From Kingdonia uniflora (Eukaryota > Streptophyta > Magnoliopsida > Ranunculales > Circaeasteraceae), in NCBI GenBank assembly GCA_014058105.1, contig JACGCM010002156.1, forward strand, positions 1 through 64,000: a stretch of 64,000 bases of DNA, in the 5' to 3' direction. The notes below the pieces were generated by a model, which did no database searches, was not told where the DNA came from, and saw nothing but the letters and a program-made list of their open reading frames with translations. Both the position numbers and the translations under genes were made by a program. Shown piece after piece: positions 35,330-47,958 of the stretch. Positions within the stretch are counted from its first letter, which is position 1; each line of letters opens with the position of its first letter.

Positions 35330-36460
35330 AGTGTTGATTGTAAAGGGATTAGGGTTTGATTTTAAGATATCTGGGTTTGATTTGAGGGATGCTTTAGTTG
35401 GGCAAACTGTAGCTTATGAGTTGCAGAAGTTGTATAGAGATATGAAGTTTGATAAGATTTATCCTGATGGGTAATTGTTGAATGACTTGATTGCGGCCTT
35501 TGCAAAAGTGAGGGATCCTGATAAGGCGATGTTTTTATTGGCGATGGTTCAGGGGCAAGGGTTGAGTGCGAAGACAGGGACGCTGGTGGCGGTGGTATCT
35601 GCGTTGGGGAATGTGGGGAGGGCTATTGAGGCCGAGGCAGTTTTTGAGGAGATGAAGGAAGGTGGGTTGAAGCCTAGGACAATGGCTTATAATGTTCTTT
35701 TGAAGGGTTATGTAAATACGGGGTCTTTAAGGGATGTGGAGTCGATTGTTACGGAGATGGAGAGAGGCGAGGTTTTGCGAGATGAACAAAGTTATAGTCT
35801 TTTTATTGATTCAGCGTATACGATTGCGAAGAGGTAGGTGAGTGCCAGGATTGTGTTGAAAGAAATAGAGGCGTATAATGTTCAGCCGAATTATTATGTG
35901 TTTAGTAGGATATTAGCGAATTGTAGGGATAAAGGGGATTAGCAGAAATCTTTTTCGGTTTTGAAGGAGATGCGTAATAGTGGAGTTACCCTGGATCGGC
36001 ATTTCTACAAGGTGATGATTTATACATTTGGGAAGTATAATTGTTTTTAACATACGATGGCTAAGTTTGAGAGGATGAAGTCCGAGGTGATTCAACCTGA
36101 TAATGTTACGTGGAATACGCTTATAGATTGTCATTGTAAATCAGGGCGACATGATAGGGCCGATGAGCTTTTGCAAGAGATGAATGATAGTAGGTGTTCC
36201 CTATGTAGTACGACATACAATATCATGATTAATTTAGCAGGAGAAATGGGAAGAGTTGAAGGGCTTGATGGAAAAGATGCAGAGCCAAGGGGTAAAACCG
36301 AATGTTATCATGTATATTACACTCATTTACGTCTATGGTCAATCTGAAAGGTTTAAGGATGCAATTGAGTGCTTGGAGGTTATGAAATCCACTGGGATTA
36401 ATGTCGTCTCCTACAATGAATCACGCCTTGGTCAATGCATATGCACAAAGAGTATGTTTT
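35330..36460 (+). pseudogene. CRP1-like PPR pseudogene (At5g42310 family)
   Basis: Consecutive frames read as the central PPR array of the chloroplast RNA-processing protein CRP1/At5g42310: [53 protein letters not shown] and [13 protein letters not shown]. The order matches the family without gaps. It is interrupted by stops at about 35473 (TAA), 35837 (TAG), 35939 (TAG) and 36048 (TAA), and by a frameshift near 36260. The N-terminal region and the last repeats are missing. An intact gene of this family contributes to chloroplast mRNA processing and translation; this copy cannot. It appears to stop at a former exon end (A-Y-A-Q-R), which suggests a partial genomic duplication. Confidence 0.8.
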
Positions 36461-39400
36461 TTATATATCTTTCTATTAGCATTGTCATCATAATTTGAGT
36501 ATTCTGTTAAATAGCTTCTTACATAGCATCAATCTCGTAAACGCGTTGAGGAACTATGTAGTCTTTTCCTCATGCTAAAAGTACATTTGGTTTATAAAAG
36601 TTCTAAGGTCTCACCTAGTTCATGTTTAAACTTGTTAAGTTTAGATTGCATCGGCGCATGCATATTCCCTTTATATGCAAATAAAGATCTATAAGAAAGA
36701 ATCCAAAATGCATACCATTTTATAAGTTGGGTTTGGTTGGCATTTTCTGAAGTGATTACAGTCCCTTTATTCTTCAAAGTTCTAAGAAATCGTAACCGGC
36801 TGATTGTTGGCACCATACCAAAGAGCCGCATTGCCTTAATCTTATAATAGTCCCAGTATAACTTCACAATGACATCAGCAAGGTCTAATTTCTTTCAACA
36901 ACTTAGTTGTGAAAAAGTCATGGCAATGCTATAATGCCAATATTGATTGGGATTGTATGAGTTGAGGAATCACTATTTATTGATAACTTAATCTTCAAGA
37001 TTGCATTGACATTGAGGTTTTGGTATGATAAGATAGTCATTTAAGAGTGATGGGGCCCGTAGATAGTCAGAGCAATTCCATGGAGGTTTGGCTCCGACTA
37101 GTGATCTTTATATTTCTTGGCATTCATAGGATCCTTGGTCTTTGTTCCTTTTTACAGGGTATCGAACGTTTATTGGCTTTATTTGGTTTAGTGGAATTGG
37201 CTTGATTTGTTAGTTTTTTTTGTGACTATTCTTAATTGGCTTAATTTTTTTGATTTTTTAAACCATATGAGTTGGCATTTAAATTAGTCATGAATTTTTT
37301 ATTGGGAAGGAAAATGAGGTTTACTTAGTATTGAAAGGTTGAGGCCTTATGGAAATCATTGTCAAGGTGACTTACAATCAACTGTGAACTGAACCTTATG
37401 AGTATTCTGACATAGATTAGAGATATGACAACTCAACATGAGGAGAAGACTTAGTTAACTTATAGGAAGCGAATGGAAGTTCCACTCTTTAGCCTGTCAG
37501 GGTTGCACTACTTAAAAAGTAAAATAATCTTTATATTCAAATACCGCAATTGTACAACCTTCAGGTCTCACAGGACCGACTTGAGCAATCTCAGTTTAGC
37601 TACCTTACCTATAGTTCTGTAGCTTAGACATAGAACATCGGTGGGATCTATTCTAAGGGAGATTCCTGGTCTAGTAGGATGAAGCTCTCAGAACTCGGAA
37701 CGACAACGTCTAGCTGCAGCAAGATAGCAAGACAACCATAACAACGTTAGGATAGGGGGAGATGCGGGTATAGGTCTCAAAAGAGCCATCGACATGGTAC
37801 AAAAAAAGCTTTGAGGGACTGGATAGTAATACAGTAAAGAAACTAGACCTTCTAAACTGCTCTTTTTAAGCTACTTGTTTAGCAACCTATATTGATTTGA
37901 AATATATTTAGATGTAGCCATTCCTCTTCTTAAAGGAAAGTTTATTTATTTGCTATATAATTTTAAAAACAAACAGTAAAGTTTCATTACACTAATAATT
38001 GAAGTATGTATAAAAAATTATTCAATTCGATTACTTCAACTTTAAAGTTTGTTCTTCAAATTCTATATTCATATTGAATTCAATTTGGAAATATTTTTAG
38101 TTTTTCATGTTTTGAATTTTTTCCGCATTTTCAGAAGGAGACTACTACTATCAAGGCTACATGAAATCTATAGTACAAACCAATTGTTTCAGACAATGAT
38201 TATATATAGATTATGACCTTCTCAAAGTGACTCGAAGTATCATGCCTTTAAAAAAAAAATAGTTTTAAGTATGACAAATTGCTGAAACTTAGAATCTTTT
38301 TTACAATGTGTTCAGAATTCATTTTTCATTTTATGCTATGAACGTGTTATTTTATTTGATAAATGATGTTTTTAATAACATAGTTATAATCAAAGTGTTT
38401 GGAATTATTCACACCGTCTTTTATTTGCTAGATGTTAGTCCTAACATTGATTGATTTTTTGCTTGCTGAGTTCAGAACATTACTTTTATCTCTGGTGACC
38501 CTCAATATCTATTAACCTGTAACCTTTTTTATACCTTTGCTTCCTTCCAAAAAAGTGCCTCCTGGATGTTGAATGCTGCCGTTGTAATTGGAGTATTATT
38601 CTCTTTCTTGTTCTAAACAGATTAAACATAGACCATGTTTCTATGGTGTGTTTTCAAGCATCTACCCACTGTACGGTTTCCATCTGTAAGAAGATTATTA
38701 ATTGGAAACACAATATCCTGAGATTTCCTCCTGTAATAAGCAAGACGCCACAGTTCGATAACAAACTACTACATGATAAATTGCTTTGGTATCAATTTAA
38801 ATCACACTATTTATCTCTGATGAAATCAGTGCCAAATAATAAAATAAAATTACTTACTTTTAGGTATCCTGAGTCCTGACCATTCCCATCGTCTTATTGT
38901 TTGTTTTATGATTACATAGGTGACCATTGTTGCTTAGATAACTTTTGGGGGAGTAATGTTTACGAATCACTTTCTACTTAAGAATCATGTGAACAAAGTT
39001 ATAAAGGATCAAGAGGAGCTCACATACTTGGCAAGGGAGGCACTCAAGACACAAAAGTTGATAAAAGAAATAGATGCAGAGGGAAGTGACTGATATGGAT
39101 TAAGAGACATTAAACATTAATCAGAAAAATGTTAACATACTATTATTTCTAGAAATACATTGCAAATAGTATCACAATGTAGGTTGTTATGTCCTAAGTG
39201 TAACTCTGTTGTCTTTTATTGTTATAACAATTTTCGACATAACATGTTTCAGTAATGGCCAGAGGGATGTTTATATTTCTTAAGTTCATTTTCTGCCCTA
39301 TTAAATGCTCTGCCTTGTACACTGGAAATGTTTGTGATCGCGTTATTTAGATAGTTGTTGCATGTGGGCTTAGCTAATCTTTCATCTCATACATAAATCT

Positions 39401-40539
39401 AATGGTTAGCATATGTATAAATCACTCACAAACATTTCCGGTTGAGTTGTAGTGTTGTTACTCAAAATCATATATTGTGTATACTACATAGTTTACCATT
39501 TATAATATTTTTGTTTTTGTAAGGTTACCACTAATATTTGGCACGACAACACGACTTCATGTCTACTTGCCTACTTTCATCAAAAAATAATGGTATATTC
39601 TCTTATAACATTAATTGGGAGAGATGGGATAGTTATTGCCGCGGAGATAATCGGTAATGCGATTTTAACTTTGGATGGGGGAAATAAATAAAAATAAAAA
39701 ATGACATTATAACCAATATCTGGAATGTTATGTACCAAAAATCATCGAATTCAATGTTGAATTAACAAGTTGAGATTTTGATAAACTGTTACCCCCGTAC
39801 TAGGTCTCTGATTCATTGGCAAAAATTTTATAATCCAACTTCTTGGAAATGACCTGTTCCTCCAGATTCTGAGTACCATATTTGTTTCAGAAAAAAAACT
39901 CTACATATGCAAGTCCATCCAGAATAAGCCTGCCTTAGTAAGATTAACACACAAATAAAAATATTGCTAAGAAAACAATATAAACTATTAACTCAACCCT
40001 TCTCTCTCTTGATCAAGCAGTTCTTAATGGCGGTGAAACCATAATTACACCATATCCCCTTACAAACAAAAATAGCACTATTCTTCGGTAATCTAAAACA
40101 AAACCAAAAAAGTCAACGTGGTGAGATCACCAAGGATCTGAAACACAAAGCTATATTAAAAAAATTAAACCAAAATAAGTAGATTTAATTCAAAATTACA
40201 AATTATAATCTTAAGTACATTTAAGTCATTTCATAGTTGTCTCTGAGATCCTATATAGAACCGACAAGCTATGTGTTTCCACTTGGATATGAAGATCACA
40301 ATAGTTCGTAAGTTTTCGTTCAATTCCCTCAAAGATTCTTTAACCTTAGTAAGAACAGACTTAACAACGTGTAAATAAGAACATCATTCAAGGTACCTCA
40401 AGAAAAAAAAACATAGTGGAAGTTTCTTTGATCAAAATCGAGTAATATCCATTTATCATCTTATTGCAAAGACTATATACAAGGATGAGTATTATCCGGC
40501 ATGGATTTGTAATTAAAAATGCGGGGGCATAATATGGTG
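36461..40539. other. Four-kilobase AT-rich spacer without recognised genes
   Basis: Six-frame inspection shows only short, low-complexity frames. One 45-codon frame at 38956-39093 (MFTNHFLLKNHVNK..., charged, helix-prone) reads cleanly, but I cannot connect it to a gene. No LTR pairs or transposon ends were found. Confidence 0.4.
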
Positions 40540-40547
40540 TTCCTAAG

Positions 40548-41828
40548 TAGGGGCGGAACTAGGATTCTAGGTTGGGGGGGGGGGGCTAAGATATTATGGG
40601 GGTTCGGGGGCTTGCCCCCGAAAAAAAATTTAGAGGACAGGTATGGATTTCTATAACTTCCTAGATGCAGCTGCTTTAACTGAGAGCCTAACTTCTGAAT
40701 TAAACTATACATGGTATAATAACTAGAAAGGTCAATATAGAATATTAAGTACTCTGGACAGATGCTTACATAATGCAGAATGGATTAGTAAATTCAGAGG
40801 ATGGAAGATGAAAGCGTATGCTAGATTAAAATCAAACGACTCACCAATATTTGGTGAATGTCACAGTGTTCATAAGCCTTCTAATATTCCTTTCAGGTTC
40901 TTGAAATCCTAGAGTGAATGACCAGATTTCTGGAAACTAGTTGAAAACAGTTGAAGTAAACTGTTGATAGCTGCACCAATGTTTACTATAATGCTTAAGC
41001 TAAGAAGGCTGAATGGGGATATTAAAAGATGAAAAAATCAAAATTTTGATAAAATGCATCATACAAAAAGAGGCCTGGAAAGGGATATACTGGAAGCTCA
41101 AGTTCAGATGGAAGTAGACCACACCAATTACCAAATCTACACAAAAATGAAACAATTAGAGAAATTTTTTTCAGAAATTGAAACAGCTGAGGAAATAGAT
41201 TGGAGGTAAAGATCCAGAATCAAGTGGCTCCACTCTGGGGATGGAAACACTTCCTATTTTCATGCTATAACAGCTAGAAGAAATGAAAAAGCCTTAATTA
41301 CTGAGATAATGGAGAAGATGGGCTGGTTATGAAAGATCAAGCACAAATAAAGCAACACATAGTAGACTACTACAAAAATTAGCATACTAAAGCTTGATTT
41401 TCAAATTATACAACCGTAAATTCATTTTCCCAACATTGCAATCTTTAAGAGCTTAATTACATACCTGATAAAAAGGGATTACTTGCAAATGCAACTTTTA
41501 ATCTGTGAGAGAGAGCTCCACAGCCTTTAACATTAGAAGTTGAGATTTAAAAACAAAGTTACTTCAATTCTTCAGAGCTTAGCCTCTCTCTAATGGGCAC
41601 TATGCTGCCCTCAGACTCCCCAGTTCTCTGTTGAGACAGCCGTTGGATTTGATCTCGAGGATGAATTTGACAGCCGTTTGTATGCATGATTCGTGAAGTA
41701 AGGCATAGAGAGGGAGAGAGGAAGAGAGGTGAAGAGATGGGTGTTAAATTTTTTTATTTTTATTTTGTTTTATGACAATTTTACCCCAGGATATAGCCCA
41801 GGTAAGTCTCTTCCTAGTTCCGCCCCTG
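40548..41828. mobile_element. Non-autonomous hAT transposon with perfect 8-bp duplication
   Basis: The termini TAGGGGCGGAACTAGGA and, reversed, CAGGGGCGGAACTAGGA are inverted repeats differing only at the first base. Both flanks are TTCCTAAG (40540-40547 and 41829-41836), the 8-bp duplication typical of hAT. No hAT transposase is encoded; the interior holds a LINE fragment. It is 1281 bp and relatively recent by its duplication. Confidence 0.85.
40640..41350 (+). pseudogene. LINE ORF2 fragment inside the hAT element
   Basis: Translated in one main frame with several stops, it reads like the end of the LINE endonuclease and the linker to reverse transcriptase. Segments include ELNYTWYNN, RILSTLDRCLHNAEW, SDSPIF-like DSPIFGECHS, and SRIKWLHSGDGNTSYFHA followed by ITARRNE. 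It lies fully within the hAT ends, so it was either captured by the element or inserted into it. Confidence 0.65.
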
Positions 41829-41836
41829 TTCCTAAG

Positions 41837-42622
41837 CACATAAAAGGTAAACCTTAATATATCACAAAATTACACTCAAACCCAACTTGAATCTTACAAA
41901 TAATGCGTTTGCACGCACTAGCGCGTGCCACATTGCTCGTTATATAATAAAAGCTCATAGCTTAAACCTGATATACTATTTTAAGACTTTTTCATGGAAA
42001 AAAAAACACAATGTAAAATTATGTATATTGATTATGTTAGGACATACATTCTGAAATCTCAAGCAATGGACTAAAGCCACACGTAAGTCATATTTCGAGA
42101 GTCACTCTTCAAAAAATTGCCACATCTGGCTAAACCATTCTCAAATTAAGAACTCAAAGCCATTTTTGCTAGCCATATTTGTTGACGTTCTTTACTTGCA
42201 GTTGCAAAATGTCTTGATTTTGCTTAGAAGTCATTAGTCAACTACTCAACTTTGAATATTTATCCACGATTAACTCACAAAATATGGCTTTATACTCAAA
42301 CCAAGTCTAGAATCCAGGCATCTTCATTCTATTCCAATGCAGTTAAATTTGCAAGCTTTGTTGATGATGCCATGTTAGTGGTCACCGATCTGAGTCACAA
42401 ACATGGACATGTGTACGTTTATCTGCAACAGAATTATCTAATTCGCTCTCATAGTTTATAGATAGAAGGTAGACTTTACTAAACAATACTTTAATTGTTA
42501 GTTTATTGAAGATTATCTACTACTACAAGCTCTCTCTAACCCGACTAGGGTTTCTTTTCTCTCAAAACTCCACCACCCTCTCTTACTAACCCTAGGCCTT
42601 TTATCGAAGAAGAACTCTAACC
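41837..42622. other. Spacer with no recognised gene
   Basis: No coding region, transposon ends or RNA genes are recognised in this AT-rich stretch. Confidence 0.4.
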
Positions 42623-43184
42623 TTTTAAAACAACCATTCGATTGGGCCCAACCCGAACTGGGTTTGGGGTGGCCCACCGACTCTTAAACCTAGAGAGTTT
42701 TAGAGGCTTCTATTTAGCTATGTTTTTGTAACCTAATAAGTTCTAATTAAAGTCTACCTTCTCTCTATATCTATGCGTTTATATATGTGCATGGTTAGAT
42801 AGATTGTGGCTTGTTTTTGTTCTCAACACGTTATCATCATCGACTCTACGAGGAGCTATTTGGATCATTGATATTTTTTTAAATAGTTTATACCTAATTT
42901 TTACCATTTTTCAAAGGTCTGTTTTGAAATGTATTTTACTGATGTTTTTCGACATTATTAGACTGCGAGTGCAATTTTGTTGCGTAGCCTGCGTTTCAAC
43001 GATCGGAGACGAATATTGTACGCCTCCTGGAAGTGAACGGATCGTGGGAAATTGGCTATGAAAATAGCATAAAAATCATGATGAATCTGTCCAAAAAATA
43101 AATTACGGCGGCTGACCTTAGGATGACATCATCCTAGGGTTTCAAGCTTGTTAACGTCATCTCCTTGGGTTAATGACGTCATCA

Positions 43185-43615
43185 GGCTGTGGTAGGACCC
43201 ACAATGTTGACGTGTTACTCCATGACATGTTGAGCTTGTGGGTCCCACATATGTTGACGAGGCAGTGACAATAATGATGTGACACCTGGGGTTTACGTGT
43301 CATTGGTGACGTTGCACCAAGGGTCCTACGTGATGACATGTCATTGCCACTTAGCTGACTAACGTGGCACCCGGGGTCTCACAGCTGCTAACGTGGCATG
43401 CCACGTGGTATTGATGATGTGACACTGCCACGTATCCTCAATGGCATAACACCATGGGGTCCACATGCTGACGTGGCACTGCCATGTGTCATGATGACGT
43501 GGCACCCTCGTGGGTCTCACATGCTAACGTGGCACCTAGGGGCCACAGATTTGACGTGAAACCGACGTGCCAGGCTACGTGTCTTAATTACAGACGTGCC
43601 ACGTGCCTCAGAATC
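43185..43615. repeat. ACGTGGCA-rich degenerate repeat array after the 5' LTR
   Basis: At least five ACGTGGCA motifs and many variants (CCACGTGG, GACGTGCC, TACGTGTC) recur every few tens of bases over 430 bp, alternating with GGGTCCCAC-like spacers. A similar array occurs in element 3 (22095-22220). ACGT cores are bZIP binding sites in plants. Confidence 0.7.
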
Positions 43616-44005
43616 GAAAACTGGTTTAGACCAAAAACTTGGTTTGGATTGGTCTGAATCGAGTTTAGAACCGAAAACTGGGATTTAGCAAAGTTCAGAC
43701 TGAGTCACACCTGGTCTGATCGAGCCAGATTGGTATTTTAATACATGAAAAATATATATATTAATAAATGGTTAAGCTACATTTATGGTTTTGTTTACTA
43801 ATAATGTTTATTCTCGGTTCAATTTTTGCCGGTTTCTCAATTAGAGAAACCGAAACCGAATCCTTTCGGTTCCTTAATTTAGGAACCGAAACTGAAGCCT
43901 TAAAAATTGAACCATTTTGTTCGATTCGGATCAGTTTCTTGATTTCTTTGGTTTTTTGCTCACCCTTAGTTAATTCTATTGTATGGTAGTTAATCGGCTA
44001 TATAC

Positions 44006-45484
44006 GTGTTGCCCATATGGATCGTTCCGCTCATCGAGCATTTTTTTGATAATCAAACGTGTAGCGACAACTGTCTGGTAAACAGTGGTACCATGCACTC
44101 GATCATACGAGATAAGAAATACTTCTCGTCTCTAACCCCGTGCATCGGCGATGTCACGACTATCACTGACTCGGCCAACATGATAGAAGCTAGGCACACT
44201 GGTAGTGCACATTACTGCTACCCAACGGTACGAAACTGAGTATCCAGTTTGTTTTATATGTGAGTAATTCCACCAGGAATTTACTCAACTTTCGGGATAT
44301 CCATGACAATGGCTATCAAGTAGAAACTAGGGGAGAAGGACAAAACCAAGTTTTATGTATCACTTCGAGCACTCCCCAAGGTCAGAGAATATTACTGGAA
44401 CGATTTCCAATACACCTCTCAAGGCTATATTCCACAGACATTTGGTATGTTGAGACCTACGCTGTAACGAATTTTTCTCCCTTACTAGAGAGAACATTCA
44501 AACTATGGCATGATCGTCTGGGACTTCCAGGTTCTAGGATGATGAAGAAGATTATCGACAGTAGCTCCGGACATTCTTTGAAAGGAGAAAAGATCCGCGT
44601 ACTGTGAGACTGCCCTTGCAATGTCTGCTCTCATGGTAAGTTGATTATCTAATCTAGTATGACCAAGGTGGAGTCGAAGTCTCCAGCCTTTATCCAAGGC
44701 ATCCATAGAGATATATGTAGCCATATCCATCTATATAGTGACCCGTTTAGGTATTTTATGGTCATTATTGGCTCATCTTTGAGATGGTCACACGTTTGCT
44801 AAGTCTACTAGGAACATGGTGTTTGCAAGACTTCTTGCACAAATTATTCGGTTACGGGCACATTTCCTGAAATACCCGATCAAGTCAACGGCGCTGGTGA
44901 GTTTAACTCTCGCGCATTTGATGATTATTATATCGTTAATGGGATAGATGTAGAACATTCGGTACCCCATGTCCATACCCAGAATGGTATGGTGGAGAAT
45001 CTAATCAAGCGATTGCAGACAATTGATAGGCCACTATTATTAAGATCTTGGCTTCCAACCACTGCTTGGGGTCATGCAATCTTGCATGCTAGAGCATTGA
45101 TTAGAGTTCGTCAAAGCGTGAATTAGCAGTTTTCCCCAAAACAACTAGTCCTTGGGTTGGAACCCAATATCGCCCATTTGTGCACCTTCGAATGTGCAGT
45201 GCAGGTGTCGATAACACCTCCACAATGCACGAAAATGGGTCCCAAACGCCGCCTTGGTATCTACGTGGGTTATGATTCACCATCTATCATCCGATATTTG
45301 GAACCCACTACAGGCGACATCTTTACTGCGAGATTCACAGATTGTCATTTTTGATGAAACGTATTTCCCGGCATTAGGGGGAGATATGATCTATAATGTC
45401 GTGGAAGTTCCCAAGTTAACTTGGGAAACACCATCATTATCACATTTGGATTCCATTACCAAACAAAGTGACAGCGAAATCTAA
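44006..45484 (+). pseudogene. Protease, pre-integrase and integrase relics of Copia 4
   Basis: The first frame contains CLVNSGTMHSII, matching the Copia protease active-site region with the catalytic Asp changed to Asn. The next frame (44260-44607) includes LWHDRLGLPGSRMMKKII, the GAG-pre-integrase signature. Integrase pieces follow to 45484 (MGPKRRLGIYVGYD). Frames are separated by stops. Confidence 0.7.
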
Positions 45485-46218
45485 CGGATACTTCACTTAC
45501 AATAGGTCGCAAATAAAATGCCAAATGCATTCACCGACGCTGCTAAAGTGACCAAGGGGTATGTACCTGCAAGTAATGCTCTTGCACGGTTGAAGATTCT
45601 GAAAGGAACTACCGTGCCTCCCACATTTTAATCAAAGGTTAAGAGACCCATGAACGTCCTTCTAAAGACAAAGAACCAGCTTCAGGGAAGTAGTATAAAT
45701 TGGGACCAGAAATGACTACTAGTGTAGTCAATTCATCTAGGATAAAACCACCCATTAATAGGGCTACTGTAATTATGTAACCAGTTGGTACATTACCAGA
45801 CATCCCCGACGTTGCACATAGCTATGATAACAGAGAGATCTCAATCAATTATGTCTATAATTTATGTCTATAATGGTACAGCTTAGAACCGTTCTAAAGT
45901 TGTTGTCAACAACGTATTCATATTCGCTGCTGCGCTCGCAATTGAGAATGATAATCCAGAACTCCTTACGGTTGATGAGTGTCGTGACCGTAAAGATTGG
46001 CCAAAATGGGAATCTACGATCCAAGTCGAGCTCAGCTCGCTAGCAAAACGTGAAGTATTCAGACCTATCGTCCATAGGCATGATGTCATAAATCCTGATG
46101 GGTATTCATACAAAAATATAATGAACACGGAGAGGTAGTAAGATACAAGGCAAAACTAGTTGCACAGGGCTTCTCACATAGACCTGACATCGATTACGAT
46201 AAAACTTACTCTCCGGTC

Positions 46219-47495
46219 ATGGACGTTATAACATTCTGTTACCTTATCAGTTTATCAGTTGTCGAGGACAATCTGGACATAAATCTTATATATGTAGTTA
46301 CCGCGTATCTATATGGGAAACTAGATACGGATATCTACATGAAGCTACCCGAAGGGTATAAGGTTCCGGAAGCAATAAAGCCCGACGCACGGGGTGTGTA
46401 CGTAATAAAATTGGATAAGTCATTGCACGGTTTGAAGTTATCAGGGCTCATGTGACATAATATGATGACTGAATATTTGGAGACTGAGGGCTTCACAAAC
46501 AATCTTATCTACTTATATATTTTTATTAAGAAGACAGAAACTGGGTTTGCTGTCATTGTAGTATATGTCGATAATCTGAATATCATCAAAACTCAGGGGG
46601 AGATAACGAGTGTCGCCGAATACATTAAGAAGGAATTCAAAATAAAAGACCTTGGGAAAATCAAACACTGTCTCAGTTTGCAGATCAAATACCTTGGTAG
46701 TAGCATACTCGTCCACCAGGCGATATATACCGAACGGATCCTCAAATGATTCGGTATGGATGATGCACACAGTGCTAAGACGCCTATGGTAGTCCGCCAC
46801 CTGGACGTGGACAAAGACATCTTCTGCCCTTCGGATGAGGGGGAGGAACTCCTAGGGCCCAAGGTGCCATATCTAGGAGCAATTGGTGTTTTGCTATACT
46901 TAGGTGGGTGTACTAGACTCGATATCTCATTCACGGTGAACTGCTTGGCTTGCCACAATTCCACTCCTACCAGAAGGCACTATAATGGGATCAAACATAT
47001 TCAGACCCGCATAAAAACCGATCTCAGTCGGGATATGCGTTCTTGTATGGTAATACAGTGATATCATGAAGATCAGTAAAATAAACGATGGTGGTTACCT
47101 CTTCAAATCACGTAGAGTTTATTGCACTTCAAGAAACTGGTAGAGAATATTTTTGGTTACGCTCTATGGTGAATTACACCAACGAAACTTGTAGAATAGA
47201 TTTTGTCCAGAAGGACCCTACTACTCTATATGAAGACAATATTGCTTACATCGCTCAAATTAGAGAAGGTTTTATCAAGGGAGACATGACCAAATATATT
47301 TCACTGAAGTTCTTCCATATTCACAAATTACAGAAGGCGAATGAAGTTGATATTGTTCAAGTACGTTCAGAAGGCAACTTAGCAGACTTATTTATGAAGG
47401 CTTGCATACTCTATATTCAAGAAATTGATACACGGAATAGGCATGCGAAGTTTATATTTATTGACGTCTTTGGGAGACACATCTATGGGAGATAG
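46219..47495 (+). pseudogene. Reverse transcriptase and RNase H relics of Copia 4
   Basis: The frame at 46219-46455 has AYLYGKLDTDIYMKLPEGY and KSLHGLKLSG. The frame at 46462-46749 carries VVYVDNLNII, where the catalytic YVDD is YVDN. RNase H pieces occupy 46756-47061 and 47088-47495 (including REYFWLRSMV). Stops and shifts between pieces disable it. Confidence 0.75.
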
Positions 47496-47958
47496 ACGTC
47501 AGGGGGAGTAGTCTTCACCTTATATGGGCACATGCGCGCTGTACTCTTTTTCTTGATAGCACAATTTTTTTCCTTGGAGATTTTACTAGTTGGAGGTTTT
47601 GATGAAACAACATATATGCGCCCACACCCATATGTGACAGTATTATACTCTTTCTTGCATAACTTTTTGCCCAAAAGGTTTTGCTAGGCAGAGGTTTTAA
47701 TGAAGCAAGTCGTCTAGATGCGGGACACCCCAAAGGGGTAGTGTTAGGAACCATTTGGTTGGGCCCAACCCGAACTGGGTTTGGGGTGGCCCACCGACTC
47801 CTAACCCTAGAGAGTTTTAGAGGCTTCTATTTATATCCCCAGAAGGGCTATGTTTTTGTAACCTAATAAGTTCTAATGAAAGCCTATTTTCTCTCTATAT
47901 CTATGTGTTTATGTGTGTGCATGGTTAGATAGATTGTGGTTTGCATTTGTTCTCAACA

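Larger units (their letters stand above)
42623..47958 (+). mobile_element. Copia LTR retrotransposon 4, full length but decayed
   Basis: The 5' LTR is about 42623-42828 and the 3' LTR is 47742-47958 (TGTTAGGAACC...CTCAACA). They match closely, including the 'ccgactc' and 'tgtttttgtaacc' stretches. A purine tract (CAAAGGGG) precedes the 3' LTR. Coding relics run protease, pre-integrase, integrase, RT, RNase H in Copia order. No target duplication is seen, so an end may be recombined or eroded. Several nonsense and frameshift changes disable it. It is related to element 1 at 1908-7033. Confidence 0.85.

Noticed and set aside
38956..39093. Clean 45-codon frame (MFTNHFLLKNH...)
   Set aside because: No homologue recognised, no neighbouring exons and no promoter signs; could be chance.
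43157..43615. Repetitive ACGTGGCA array considered as a CRISPR-like array
   Set aside because: Units and spacers are degenerate and unequal, and the setting is a plant retrotransposon leader.
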